A DNA stretch of 64,000 bases, taken from contig NZ_JAGHQU010000002.1 of NCBI RefSeq assembly GCF_017744135.1, positions 186,001 through 250,000 of the forward strand, written 5' to 3'. Positions 26,312-35,571 of the stretch are shown here, piece by piece. The notes under the pieces are model-generated. The model saw only the letters and a list, made by a program, of their open reading frames with translations. It was not told the DNA's origin and searched no databases. This DNA comes from Endozoicomonas sp. G2_2 (lineage in GTDB: Bacteria; Pseudomonadota; Gammaproteobacteria; Nevskiales; Salinisphaeraceae). Position 1 is the stretch's first letter. Each line of letters opens with the position of its first letter. A program made the position numbers and the translations under genes.

Positions 26312-26768
26312 GACCCGACGCCGTCGGCTGATGCTGGTGGGTGGCCTGTTCGTCGGACTGGCCGCCGCGGTCGCGCTCGCGCTGACCGCATTCAGCGAAA
26401 ATATTCTCTACTTTTACCAGCCGAGCGAGATCGCGGCAGGCGAGGTGCCGACCCACACGCGTTTTCGTATCGGCGGTCTGGTCGAGAATGGCTCGGTCGA
26501 ACGCAACAACGACGATCTGCTGGTGCGTTTCACGCTCGCGGACTGCGAGGCCAGCGTGCCGGTCCAGTTCAAGGGCACGTTGCCGGATCTGTTCCGCGAG
26601 GGGCAGGGTATCGTGGCCTATGGCGCGTTGAACGAATCCGGTCAGTTCGTTGCCGATGAAGTGCTGGCCAAGCACGACGAGAACTACATGTCGCCGGACG
26701 TGGCAGAAGCGATGAAGAACCAGCAAGGCGAAAGCTGCATGCCGACCAATATGCAGGCCAAGCGATGA
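26304..26768 (+). CDS. ccmE: Periplasmic haem chaperone CcmE
   Basis: 154 residues: basic N-terminus, one membrane anchor (about 9-30), then the OB-fold domain with FRIGGLVENGSVER and the haem-attachment motif LAKHDENYMSPDV, where His124 would bind haem covalently and Tyr128 coordinates it. It shuttles haem from CcmC to CcmF/CcmH. It overlaps ccmD and ccmF. Confidence 0.96.
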   Translation: MTRTRRRRLMLVGGLFVGLAAAVALALTAFSENILYFYQPSEIAAGEVPTHTRFRIGGLVENGSVERNNDDLLVRFTLADCEASVPVQFKGTLPDLFREGQGIVAYGALNESGQFVADEVLAKHDENYMSPDVAEAMKNQQGESCMPTNMQAKR

Positions 26769-28732
26769 TTCCGGAGATCGGCCATTTCGCGCTGATCCTG
26801 GCCTTGGGCCTGGCGACGATTCAGACCGTCGTGCCGCTGTACGGGTTCGCGCGCTCGCGCACGGATTGCCTCGCGGTGGCGGCACCCGCGGCGATCGGCC
26901 AGTTCGCAATGCTCGGCATCGCCTTTGCCGCGCTCGCGTTCGCCTTCTACGGCAACGATTTCTCGGTGGCCTACGTTGCGGCGAACTCGAATACGCATCT
27001 GCCGTGGTTCTATCGCATCGCCGCGGTATGGGGCGCCCACGAGGGCTCGCTGCTGCTGTGGATGACGCTGCTGTCGTGCTGGAGCCTCGCCGTGGCTGCG
27101 GCCAGCCGGACACTGCCGCGTGAAGTGGCGAGCTGCGTGCTCGCCGTGATGGGCGCGGTGAGTGTCGGCTTTCTGCTGTTCACGCTATTCACCTCCAACC
27201 CGTTCACGCGTCAGTTCCCGCCGCCGGCCGAAGGGCGCGATCTGAATCCGCTGCTGCAGGATCCCGGCCTCGTGATCCATCCGCCGATGCTCTACATGGG
27301 CTATGTGGGTTTCTGCGTGGCGTTCGCGTTCGCGATCACGGCATTGCTGACGGGGCGTGTCGATAGTGCCTGGACCCGCTGGACGCGCCCTTGGACGACC
27401 GCAGCATGGGTGTTTCTGACCATTGGCGTGACCCTGGGCAGCTGGTGGGCCTACAACGAGCTCGGTTGGGGCGGCTGGTGGTTCTGGGACCCGGTCGAGA
27501 ACGCGTCCTTCATGCCGTGGCTGGTCGGCACCGCCCTGATCCATTCGCTGGCGGTGACCGAGAAACGCGGCATCTTCAAGAGCTGGACCGTACTGCTGGC
27601 GATCAGCGCCTTCGCGCTGTCGCTGCTCGGGACATTCCTGGTGCGTTCGGGCGTGCTGATCTCGGTGCACGCGTTTGCCACCGATCCCGCACGCGGTGTT
27701 TATATTCTCGCCTTCTTCGCGATCGTGATCGGCGGCTCGCTGCTGCTTTATGCAATACGCGCGCCGCAGTTCGAGGCCGGCACCGAGCCCGTGGCTGCGC
27801 TGTCGCGCGAGGGCTTGTTGCTGCTGAACAACATCTTCCTGGTCGTGGCCGCGGCCGGCGTGCTGCTGGGCACGTTGTATCCCATTCTCGCGGATTCGCT
27901 GGGTATGGGGCGTATCTCGGTAGGCCCGCCGTATTTCAACAAGGTCTTCATCCCGCTGACCGCGCCGCTGGTGCTTCTGATGGGGGCGGCTGCCGTGATG
28001 GCGTGGAAGCGTACGCGTGCTGAAGTGCTTCGGTCGCGGCTCTGGGTGCCGCTATTGATCGCGATCGGCCTGGGGGTCGCCATGCCGCTGCTGACTGTCG
28101 GCGCGGGCGCGCTGGCCGCGATCGCAGGCTGTGTACTCGGGTGCTGGGCCATTGCCACGGCACTCGAGGATGTCGTCCGACGTTGCCGCGGACGCCGCAT
28201 CATGCTGCCGCGCAACGTGCTCGGCATGGCGCTTGCGCATGTCGGCGTGGGCGTGTTCGTGATCGGCATCAGTCTGGTGAGCGGCTTCGGCGGCGAGCAT
28301 GATGTGCGTCTCGCGCCGGGCGAAAGTGCATCGATGGCGGGTTACGATTTCACCTTCCTGGGCACGCGCCATGTCGAGGGCCCCAATTTCGTGGCCGAGG
28401 TCGGTGATTTCGTGGTTCGCAAGGATGGCGAGCAGATCGCCGAGCTCTACCCGTCGAAGCGTCGCTACAACGCCAGCGGCCAGACGATGACGGAATCGGG
28501 TATCGATGTCGGCTTCTGGCGTGATCTCTACGTCTCGCTGGGCGAGCCGTTATCGGGCGATGCCTGGAGCGTGCGCATCTATCATCGACCGTTCATTCGC
28601 TGGATCTGGGGCGGCGCGTTCCTGTCGGCCTTCGGCGGGCTGCTGGCCCTGTCGGACAAGCGTTACCGGCGTCGCGCGCGCGCCGGCAAGGCGGTGGCCA
28701 GTGATCGCCCGCGAAAGACGGCCTACGCGTGA
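26765..28732 (+). CDS. ccmF: Cytochrome c haem lyase subunit CcmF
   Basis: 655 residues with about 14-15 membrane helices. The WWD signature GWGGWWFWDPVENASFMPW lies near residues 234-252, with family histidines in VWGAHEGSLLLW and PGLVIHPPMLYMGY. CcmF is the core of the haem ligation complex with CcmH and CcmI. ATGA overlaps at both ends show translational coupling. Confidence 0.97.
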   Translation: MIPEIGHFALILALGLATIQTVVPLYGFARSRTDCLAVAAPAAIGQFAMLGIAFAALAFAFYGNDFSVAYVAANSNTHLPWFYRIAAVWGAHEGSLLLWMTLLSCWSLAVAAASRTLPREVASCVLAVMGAVSVGFLLFTLFTSNPFTRQFPPPAEGRDLNPLLQDPGLVIHPPMLYMGYVGFCVAFAFAITALLTGRVDSAWTRWTRPWTTAAWVFLTIGVTLGSWWAYNELGWGGWWFWDPVENASFMPWLVGTALIHSLAVTEKRGIFKSWTVLLAISAFALSLLGTFLVRSGVLISVHAFATDPARGVYILAFFAIVIGGSLLLYAIRAPQFEAGTEPVAALSREGLLLLNNIFLVVAAAGVLLGTLYPILADSLGMGRISVGPPYFNKVFIPLTAPLVLLMGAAAVMAWKRTRAEVLRSRLWVPLLIAIGLGVAMPLLTVGAGALAAIAGCVLGCWAIATALEDVVRRCRGRRIMLPRNVLGMALAHVGVGVFVIGISLVSGFGGEHDVRLAPGESASMAGYDFTFLGTRHVEGPNFVAEVGDFVVRKDGEQIAELYPSKRRYNASGQTMTESGIDVGFWRDLYVSLGEPLSGDAWSVRIYHRPFIRWIWGGAFLSAFGGLLALSDKRYRRRARAGKAVASDRPRKTAYA

Positions 28733-29268
28733 TGCGCTGGCGGCTCGTCATTCCGGTCGTCGTCGTGCTGATGCTGATCGTGCTGCTCGGTTACGGGCTG
28801 ACCCGGCGACCGGATGTTCTCCCATCCGCGCTGATCGACAAGCCGGCACCCCAATTCGATTTGCCCACGCTCGCCTCGGATCGCGAGCGCATTCGTACGG
28901 CCGATCTCAAGGGCAAGGTCACACTGGTCAACGTCTGGGCGAGTTGGTGCGTGGCCTGTCGCGCCGAACATGCTTTGATCACCGAAATCTCGCGTCGTAC
29001 CGGCGTGCCGGTGGTTGGACTCAACTATAAGGACACCAAAGAGGGCGCCTTGCGCTGGCTGGGGCGGTACGGCAACCCGTTCGCCGTGGTCGCCTTTGAT
29101 CGCAGCGGCGAGGTCGGGATCGACTGGGGTGTGGCGGCGGTGCCGGAGACCTTCGTCGTCGATCGCCAGGGCACCATTCGTTACAAGGTGGTCGGCGCCA
29201 TCACGCGTGACGAAATGAACGACACGCTTGTGCCCACCCTCGAACGGCTCAAGGCCTCTGGATCGTGA
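28729..29268 (+). CDS. ccmG: Thiol:disulfide oxidoreductase CcmG/DsbE
   Basis: 179 residues: an N-terminal membrane anchor (about 5-24) and a thioredoxin fold with the active site WASWCVACRAEH (Cys74, Cys77) and VAAVPETFVVD carrying the cis-proline. It keeps the apocytochrome CXXCH motif reduced in the periplasm. The CVAC active site differs slightly from the more usual CXPC. Overlaps by ATGA on both sides. Confidence 0.95.
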   Translation: MMRWRLVIPVVVVLMLIVLLGYGLTRRPDVLPSALIDKPAPQFDLPTLASDRERIRTADLKGKVTLVNVWASWCVACRAEHALITEISRRTGVPVVGLNYKDTKEGALRWLGRYGNPFAVVAFDRSGEVGIDWGVAAVPETFVVDRQGTIRYKVVGAITRDEMNDTLVPTLERLKASGS

Positions 29269-29750
29269 TGCGCTGGCTGATTGTTCTGCTGTTGGCGATC
29301 GGCTGGGCGACGGGCGCTTCGGCGGTGGATCTTGAAGGTGAGGCGCTGGCGCGCTATCACGAACTCAACGCCGAGCTGCGCTGCCTGATCTGCCAGAACC
29401 GCAGCATCGCCGAATCCGACGCCCCGCTCGCCCAGGATCTGCGGGCCGTGGTCGCAGGCCAGATCGCGGCGGGGCGCAGCGACGCCGAGATCAAGCAATA
29501 CCTCGTCGATCGCTACGGTGAGTGGGTGCTCTACGATCCGCCGTTGAACGCGAACACGATCATCCTCTGGGCCGGGCCGTTCGTTCTGCTCGCGCTCGGC
29601 CTGCTGGTCGTGTTCGTGATCATGCGCCGGCGCCGCGACAGCGCCGACACCGCGCCGGCCGTGGATCGCGAACGCCTGTCACGCCTTCTTGACGCCGAGG
29701 CGCAACGCGGCGCCGCGGACGACGACGATTCCTCTCGAGAGCATTCATGA
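29265..29750 (+). CDS. ccmH: Cytochrome c maturation protein CcmH (CcmL type)
   Basis: 161 residues with a signal peptide, the redox motif LRCLICQNRSIAESDAPLA (Cys40, Cys43), an LVDRYGEWVLYDPP segment and a C-terminal membrane helix (about 100-122). This is the short CcmH form; the TPR part is carried by the separate next gene. It works with CcmG in reducing the apocytochrome. Confidence 0.95.
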   Translation: MMRWLIVLLLAIGWATGASAVDLEGEALARYHELNAELRCLICQNRSIAESDAPLAQDLRAVVAGQIAAGRSDAEIKQYLVDRYGEWVLYDPPLNANTIILWAGPFVLLALGLLVVFVIMRRRRDSADTAPAVDRERLSRLLDAEAQRGAADDDDSSREHS

Positions 29751-30574
29751 CCGAGTTTCTCGTATTCGCGGCGCTGCTGGTCGTCGCGAGCCTTGTGTTC
29801 GTACTCGTGCCGCTCTGGCGTGCGGGCACGCCTTCGCCAGACAAGCGTCGCGAGGCCAATATCGCGATCTATCACCAACGTTACGACGAGATCGAGCGCG
29901 AGGTCGGCGCGGGTCGCATGAACCGCGTCGAAGCCGAGCGTGAAAAGGACGAACTGGGCGCGCGCCTGCTGGCAGACGTCGACGAAACACCGGCGCTGAT
30001 CGCGCAGCCGCGCAGCGCGTCACGGCCCTGGCTGGCCACGCTTCTGATCGCGGGGCTGCTGGTGGGCGGCAGTGGCGCGACCTACTGGTATCTGGGCGAC
30101 TATCAGGCCATGACCGGCGAACAGATGCCGGACATCGCGACCATGATCGGTGAACTCGAGCAGCGCGTGGCGGATAACCCGGACGATATTCAGGCTCGCG
30201 CCATGCTTGCCCGCGCCCAGCAGGCGACCGGCGACTTTGCCGCCGCGGCCCGCAACTACCGCGAGATCAACGCGGCGATGCCGCAGCCCCGCGCGCCGAT
30301 TCTGGCGGCCGAGGCGGCGGCCACATTGCAGGCGACCGATGATCTGCAGGGGCGTACCGCCGAGCTTTACCGCCGTGTGCTCGAACTCGATGCCGAGAGC
30401 AGCGAGGCCTTGTGGTATCTGGGGCTGGCCGCTGCCGAACGCGGCGAGTCGGCTCAAGCGATCGACTACTGGGACCGGCTGCTCGCGCAGGACATTCCGC
30501 AGGAGTTTGCCGAGATGGTGCGCAATCGTCGCGCCGAACTCGCGGGCGACAAACCCGCACTGCAGGGGGGTTGA
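29747..30574 (+). CDS. ccmI: Cytochrome c maturation TPR protein CcmI
   Basis: 275 residues: two membrane helices (about 3-23 and 92-110) flanking a cytoplasmic leucine-zipper-like segment (RYDEIEREVGAGRMNRVEAE), then a periplasmic TPR region with repeats such as NPDDIQARAMLARAQQATGD and ALWYLGLAAAERGES. It chaperones apocytochromes to the CcmF/H ligase. It is the last gene of the ccm operon and is also called CcmH C-terminal half in enteric bacteria. Confidence 0.93.
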   Translation: MTEFLVFAALLVVASLVFVLVPLWRAGTPSPDKRREANIAIYHQRYDEIEREVGAGRMNRVEAEREKDELGARLLADVDETPALIAQPRSASRPWLATLLIAGLLVGGSGATYWYLGDYQAMTGEQMPDIATMIGELEQRVADNPDDIQARAMLARAQQATGDFAAAARNYREINAAMPQPRAPILAAEAAATLQATDDLQGRTAELYRRVLELDAESSEALWYLGLAAAERGESAQAIDYWDRLLAQDIPQEFAEMVRNRRAELAGDKPALQGG

Positions 30575-30638
30575 TCGTATTGTCTCGCCCCGACAAAGGG
30601 GTTACCGTCCCGACCAACGCTTATCTACGATATAACGC

Positions 30639-31526
30639 ATGGCCAACGAGACACGGCTCGAATACGAATCCCTGCCGGCGGTCGCGCCGTCGTACCTGAA
30701 AGCCGCGACGACGCTGTCCGGCGGTCTGTCCAAGGGCGAGACGATCCCCGACATCGTCGCCGAGGTGCCGGACCTGGAAGTACGGGCCGAGGAACTCGCC
30801 AAATACAGAAAGGTCTGTGGCTTTCGGCATACGCCACATCTGCCCGTGACCTATCCGCACGTGCTCGCTTTTCCCTTGCATATGGCCGTGATGACGCACA
30901 AGGATTTCCCGCTGAAATTGCTGGGGCTGATCCACGTGCGTAACGAGATCACCCAGTATCGCCCCATCGAAGCGGCGGAAAAGCTGCAGCTCGAAGTCAG
31001 CGTCGGTGGCCATACCGAAGTTGCCAAAGGCGTCGAATTCGGGCTGGTGACCCGGGTGCGGGATCGAGCCGGGGATCTGGTGTGGGAATCCACCGGCACC
31101 ATGTTGTCGCGTCAGAAGACCAGCGTGTCCGGCGGGTCGTCGAAGCCACGCAAGACACAAGAGGAAGGGCTGCCGTTCGAGCCGGCGGAGCACAGCGAGT
31201 GGGACGTGCCCGCGGATATCGGGCGGCGCTACGCCGGTGCAGCCGGTGACTACAACCCCATTCATCTGCACTCGCTGAGCGCGAAGCTGTTCGGCTTTCC
31301 GCGCGCGATCGCCACGGGCATGTGGACCAAGGCGCGCGCCGCGGCCGAACTCGAACCGCAGCTCGAGCAGGCGGCCTATACGTTGTCGCTGGGGTTCAAG
31401 AAACCGGTCTTTCTGCCCAGCAAGGCACGCTTCGCCTACAGCCTCACGGATAGCGGCGCCAATTTTGCATTAACCAACCAGAAAGGCGACATCCTCCATC
31501 TTTTGGGCGATGTTCGCTATATCTGA
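30639..31526 (+). CDS. MaoC-type hot-dog acyl dehydratase
   Basis: 295 residues with two hot-dog segments. The C-terminal one carries the hydratase motif region YAGAAGDYNPIHLHSLSAK (Asp and His of the catalytic pair) followed by GFPRAIATGMW; the N-terminal half (VTYPHVLAFPLHMAVMTHKD) matches the degenerate first fold of double hot-dog enzymes. It would hydrate/dehydrate an enoyl/3-hydroxyacyl thioester. It has its own upstream gap (64 bases with a TACGAT-like -10 hexamer at 30626) and stands alone, so the pathway is unknown. Confidence 0.85.
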   Translation: MANETRLEYESLPAVAPSYLKAATTLSGGLSKGETIPDIVAEVPDLEVRAEELAKYRKVCGFRHTPHLPVTYPHVLAFPLHMAVMTHKDFPLKLLGLIHVRNEITQYRPIEAAEKLQLEVSVGGHTEVAKGVEFGLVTRVRDRAGDLVWESTGTMLSRQKTSVSGGSSKPRKTQEEGLPFEPAEHSEWDVPADIGRRYAGAAGDYNPIHLHSLSAKLFGFPRAIATGMWTKARAAAELEPQLEQAAYTLSLGFKKPVFLPSKARFAYSLTDSGANFALTNQKGDILHLLGDVRYI

Positions 31527-31570
31527 CGACTATTTCGTTTTGTAGGGCCTTCGAGCCAAAGGAATCGTTT

Positions 31571-32476
31571 ATGCGTATTCGTAAAGCCGTCTTCCCGGTC
31601 GCCGGACTGGGGACGCGTTTCCTGCCCGCCACCAAGGCCAGCGCCAAGGAAATCCTGCCGGTCGTCGACAAGCCGCTGATTCAGTACGCCGTCAAGGAGG
31701 CGATCGCCGCCGGCGCCGAGGAAATGGTCTTCATCACCAGCCACACCAAGAACTCGATCATGGATCACTTCGATCGGGACTATGAGCTGGAGGCCACGCT
31801 CGAGGCCAAGGGCAAGGAAGAGCTGCTGCAGGCCGTCAAGGATGTGTTGCCGCCCGGAATCAGCTGCGTCTATATCCGCCAGCCCGAGCAGATGGGCCTG
31901 GGTCACGCGATCAACTGCGCGCTGCCCGCCGTCGGTGACCAGGATTTTGCCGTCATTCTCGCCGACGACCTGATCGCGGGCTCGTTCCAGCCGTGCATGG
32001 CACAGATGCAGCGCGTCTATCAGGAGTACGGCACGAGCGTGCTCGCGGTCCAGCGAGTGCCCTGGGAAGAAACCTATAAGTACGGCATCGTGGAAGCCGA
32101 GCCGATCGGCCCCGGGCTGTCGGAAATTCGCGGCATTGTCGAGAAGCCGGACCCGGACAAGGCGCCGTCCAACCTGGCCGTGGTCGGCCGTTACATTCTC
32201 ACGCCGCGAATCTTCAGGCTGCTGGACAAGACCAAGCCGGGCGCAGGCGGCGAGATTCAGCTTACCGATGCCATCGAGGCATTGATGGGCGAGCAGACCG
32301 TGCTGGCTTACGAATTCGAAGGCACGCGTTATGACTGCGGCAGCAAGTTCGGCTATCTGAAGGCCAACGTCGAGATGGGCCTGCAGCATCACGAGATCGG
32401 CGACGAGTTCCGCGATTACCTCAAGAACCTGACCTCCGGCTGGGACGACGAGGACAGCACCGAGAAAAGCGCCTGA
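31571..32476 (+). CDS. galU: UTP-glucose-1-phosphate uridylyltransferase
   Basis: 301 residues. The nucleotide-binding start KAVFPVAGLGTRFLPATKAS, ILPVVDKPLIQYAVKEA and the later EKPDPDKAPSNLAVVGRYIL are hallmark GalU sequences. It makes UDP-glucose from UTP and glucose-1-phosphate in the cytoplasm. UDP-glucose can feed envelope glycans and possibly the exopolysaccharide operon at 11-22 kb, although the genes are not linked in one operon. Confidence 0.96.
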   Translation: MRIRKAVFPVAGLGTRFLPATKASAKEILPVVDKPLIQYAVKEAIAAGAEEMVFITSHTKNSIMDHFDRDYELEATLEAKGKEELLQAVKDVLPPGISCVYIRQPEQMGLGHAINCALPAVGDQDFAVILADDLIAGSFQPCMAQMQRVYQEYGTSVLAVQRVPWEETYKYGIVEAEPIGPGLSEIRGIVEKPDPDKAPSNLAVVGRYILTPRIFRLLDKTKPGAGGEIQLTDAIEALMGEQTVLAYEFEGTRYDCGSKFGYLKANVEMGLQHHEIGDEFRDYLKNLTSGWDDEDSTEKSA

Positions 32477-32480
32477 TCGA

Positions 32481-32499
32481 CCGTTGTAAAACACAACGG
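32481..32499 (+). terminator. Hairpin after galU, weak terminator candidate
   Basis: CCGTTGT-AAAAC-ACAACGG forms a 7-bp stem with a 5-base loop just after the galU stop. No clear T-run follows, so termination strength is doubtful. Confidence 0.35.
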
Positions 32500-32612
32500 C
32501 GCGTTCCCTGGTTTGTTATCATGAGCCGCGACAACGCCTACCGGCAGGCGCCCAAGCGGCACGGTTTGAACGAGGCGACCCCGGCGCCTCCATGCGGCCA
32601 CGAGCCTTCTTT

Positions 32613-35510
32613 ATGAAAAGCGAACTTAACGAGAAGTTCATCTCCAATTCGCCGCTCTTCGGTGGCAATGCGGCCTACGTCGAGGCCTACTACGAGCAGT
32701 ATCTCAAGGATCCGGATTCAGTCGAGCCCAGCTGGCGCGAATATTTCAAGAGTCTGAATGGCGATGGCGCGGAAGATATTCCGCATAGCCCCATTCGCGA
32801 CTCGTTTGTCGATACTGCGGCATCCGCGGGCCAGGGCGCTCGCCCCCGGGCCAGCATGTCCCAACAGGCCGCGCAGAAGCAGGCCGGCGTGCTGCGCCTG
32901 ATCAACTATTATCGTGTGCGCGGCCATCAGGCGGCGGATCTCGACCCGCTCGGTCTTTATCAGCCCCCGGCGGTACCCGATCTCGACCCGGCCTTTCACG
33001 GTCTCGGCGAAGCCGACATGGACACGGTGTTCAACACCGGCTCGCTGTTTACCGAAGCCGACGAATTGCCGCTTCGCGACATCATCGATATCTGCAAGCG
33101 CGTGTACACGGGCACGATCGGCACCGAGTACATGTACATCACCGACACGCGCCAGAAACGGTGGATCCAGCGCCGCCTGGAAGCCAGCGTCGACCAGCGT
33201 CGCCTGGAAGACAAGGAAAAGCGCGAAGTGCTGCGGCAGCTGACCGCGGCCGAAGGCATCGAGCGCTATCTGCATACGAAATACGTCGGCCAGAAGCGTT
33301 TTTCGCTGGAAGGTGCCGACAGCATGATTCCGGCACTCGATGAAGTGGTGCGCTCGGCGGCGCGCAGTCATGTCGACGAGATCGTGATCGGCATGGCCCA
33401 CCGCGGGCGTCTGAACGTGCTAGTGAACATTCTCGGCAAGTCGCCGCAGGAACTCTTCGCCGAGTTCGAGGGCGACTACGATCTCGACGATCTCGAAATG
33501 TCGGGTGACGTCAAATATCACCTCGGTTTTTCGACCGATATCGAGATCGAGGACGAGCGCGTGCATCTCGTGCTGGCTTTCAACCCCTCGCATCTCGAAG
33601 CGGTGAACCCGGTGGTGCAGGGCTCGGTAAAGGCGCGCCAGGAGCGCCGTCACGACGACGACGGCGACACCATCCTGCCGGTCCTGATCCACGGCGACGC
33701 GTCGTTCGCCGGCCAGGGCATCGTCATGGAGACGCTGCAGCTGTCGCAGGCCGAAGGCTATGCCACCGGCGGCACCGTGCACATCATCGTGAACAACCAG
33801 CTCGGTTTCACGATGCAGAACCCGATCACCGCAAAGCTCGGCGAGTTCTCGCGTACCTCGCAGTACTGCACGGACATCGCCAAGATGCTCGAAGCGCCGG
33901 TGTTTCACGTCAACGGCGACGATCCCGAAGCGGTGGTGTTCGTCACTCGTCTGGCGATGGACTATCGCGAGACGTTCGGCAAGGACGTGATCATCGACAT
34001 GATCTGTTACCGGCGCCACGGCCACAACGAGGCCGATGAGCCAGCGGTCACGCAGCCGCTGATGTATCAGAAGGTCAAGCAGATGGAGACCACCCGCAAA
34101 CTGTATGCGGGCCGGTTGGCTGCCGAGGGCGTGATCGACGACGACGAGGCCGAGAAGCTGGCGCAGGCCTATCGCGACGGCCTCGATGAAGGCAAGAACA
34201 TCTCGCGTACGACGCTCGGCCTGGTCGGCAACGAGCACACGGTGGACTGGGCACGCTACAGCCGTGATCACTGGTCGCATGTGGTCGACACGTCGGTGCC
34301 GGTCGAGACGTTGCAGCGGCTCGCCGCGAAGCTCCACGAGCTGCCCGACAGCTTCGAACTGCACAAGCGCGCACAGCGCATCATCGACGACCGCGGCAAG
34401 ATGGCCGCCGGCGCCTCACGGATCGACTGGGGCTTCGCCGAGCACATGGCTTATGCCAGCCTGCTGGACGACGGCTTCAATGTGCGTCTGTCCGGCCAGG
34501 ACTCTGGTCGCGGCACCTTCTTCCATCGGCACTCGGTTCTGTACAACCAGAAGGACGGCCAGGAATTCATTCCGCTGCGCCATGTGGGGCGCGACAACGC
34601 GGTATTCACGGTCAACGACACATTGCTGTCCGAAGCCGGTGTGCTCGGTTTCGAATACGGCTACGCGACCGCCGATCCGGCGACGCTGACCATCTGGGAG
34701 GCGCAGTTCGGCGACTTCGTCAACGGTGCCCAGGTGATCATCGACCAGTTCATTTCCAGCGGTCAGGCCAAGTGGGGCCGGCTGTGCGGGCTGGTGATGT
34801 TTTTGCCCCACGGTTACGAAGGCCAGGGGCCGGAGCACTCGTCGGCACGCCTCGAACGCTTCCTGCAGCTGTGCGCGGAGCGGCACATGCTGGTCTGTGT
34901 CCCCTCCACGCCGGCGCAATGGTTTCATCTGCTGCGCCAGCAGATGGTGCGCGACCTGCGCATGCCGCTGGTGGTGCTCACGCCGAAGAGTCTGCTGCGT
35001 CATCGGCTGTCCACCTCGACGCTGGAAGACCTGGCCGAAGGGCAGTTCAACTTCATCATCGACGAGCCGGACAGCGTCGACGACGACGCGATCGAGCGTG
35101 TCGTCTTCTGTAGCGGCAAGGTCTACTACGATCTCTACCAGGCCCGTGAGGAGCGCGAACTCGACAACGTGGCGCTGGTGCGTATCGAGCAGCTGTATCC
35201 GTTCCCGGCCAACGACTATGCCGCGGTCCTGGAGCGCTACAAGAACGCCGACGAGGTCGTGTGGTGCCAGGAAGAGCCCGAGAACCAGGGTGCGTGGTAT
35301 CAGATCAAGCACCGTCTGCAGGTGCCGCTGGCCGAGCGTCATGAACTGCTCTATGCCACGCGCCCGGGGGCGGCGACCACGGCCGTGGGTTACCACAAGC
35401 TGCATGTGAAACAGCAGGAAGCGGTCATCGAAGCGGCGCTGCTCGGTGGCGAACGCCTCGTCGACAAGGGCAAGGCCCAGACACGCAAACCCCGCTCAAA
35501 GAAGAAGTGA
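32613..35510 (+). CDS. sucA: 2-oxoglutarate dehydrogenase E1 component
   Basis: 965 residues, normal for the family. It begins with the E2-binding segment (SNSPLFGGNAAYVEAYYEQY), followed by the thiamine diphosphate domain with EYMYITDTRQKRWIQRRLE, MAHRGRLNVLVNILGK, GDASFAGQGIVMETLQLS and RRHGHNEADEPAVTQPLMY, and ends with CQEEPENQGAW. It decarboxylates 2-oxoglutarate in the TCA cycle. ATG 32613 was preferred because MKSELNEKFISNS fits the family start; ATG 32592 would add seven residues. sucB follows after 61 bases. Confidence 0.96.
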   Translation: MKSELNEKFISNSPLFGGNAAYVEAYYEQYLKDPDSVEPSWREYFKSLNGDGAEDIPHSPIRDSFVDTAASAGQGARPRASMSQQAAQKQAGVLRLINYYRVRGHQAADLDPLGLYQPPAVPDLDPAFHGLGEADMDTVFNTGSLFTEADELPLRDIIDICKRVYTGTIGTEYMYITDTRQKRWIQRRLEASVDQRRLEDKEKREVLRQLTAAEGIERYLHTKYVGQKRFSLEGADSMIPALDEVVRSAARSHVDEIVIGMAHRGRLNVLVNILGKSPQELFAEFEGDYDLDDLEMSGDVKYHLGFSTDIEIEDERVHLVLAFNPSHLEAVNPVVQGSVKARQERRHDDDGDTILPVLIHGDASFAGQGIVMETLQLSQAEGYATGGTVHIIVNNQLGFTMQNPITAKLGEFSRTSQYCTDIAKMLEAPVFHVNGDDPEAVVFVTRLAMDYRETFGKDVIIDMICYRRHGHNEADEPAVTQPLMYQKVKQMETTRKLYAGRLAAEGVIDDDEAEKLAQAYRDGLDEGKNISRTTLGLVGNEHTVDWARYSRDHWSHVVDTSVPVETLQRLAAKLHELPDSFELHKRAQRIIDDRGKMAAGASRIDWGFAEHMAYASLLDDGFNVRLSGQDSGRGTFFHRHSVLYNQKDGQEFIPLRHVGRDNAVFTVNDTLLSEAGVLGFEYGYATADPATLTIWEAQFGDFVNGAQVIIDQFISSGQAKWGRLCGLVMFLPHGYEGQGPEHSSARLERFLQLCAERHMLVCVPSTPAQWFHLLRQQMVRDLRMPLVVLTPKSLLRHRLSTSTLEDLAEGQFNFIIDEPDSVDDDAIERVVFCSGKVYYDLYQAREERELDNVALVRIEQLYPFPANDYAAVLERYKNADEVVWCQEEPENQGAWYQIKHRLQVPLAERHELLYATRPGAATTAVGYHKLHVKQQEAVIEAALLGGERLVDKGKAQTRKPRSKKK

Positions 35511-35571
35511 CGCGAACACGTAACACGACGTCTGCGTACTCAAAGATCTCGACAAGTTAGGAACGACAAGC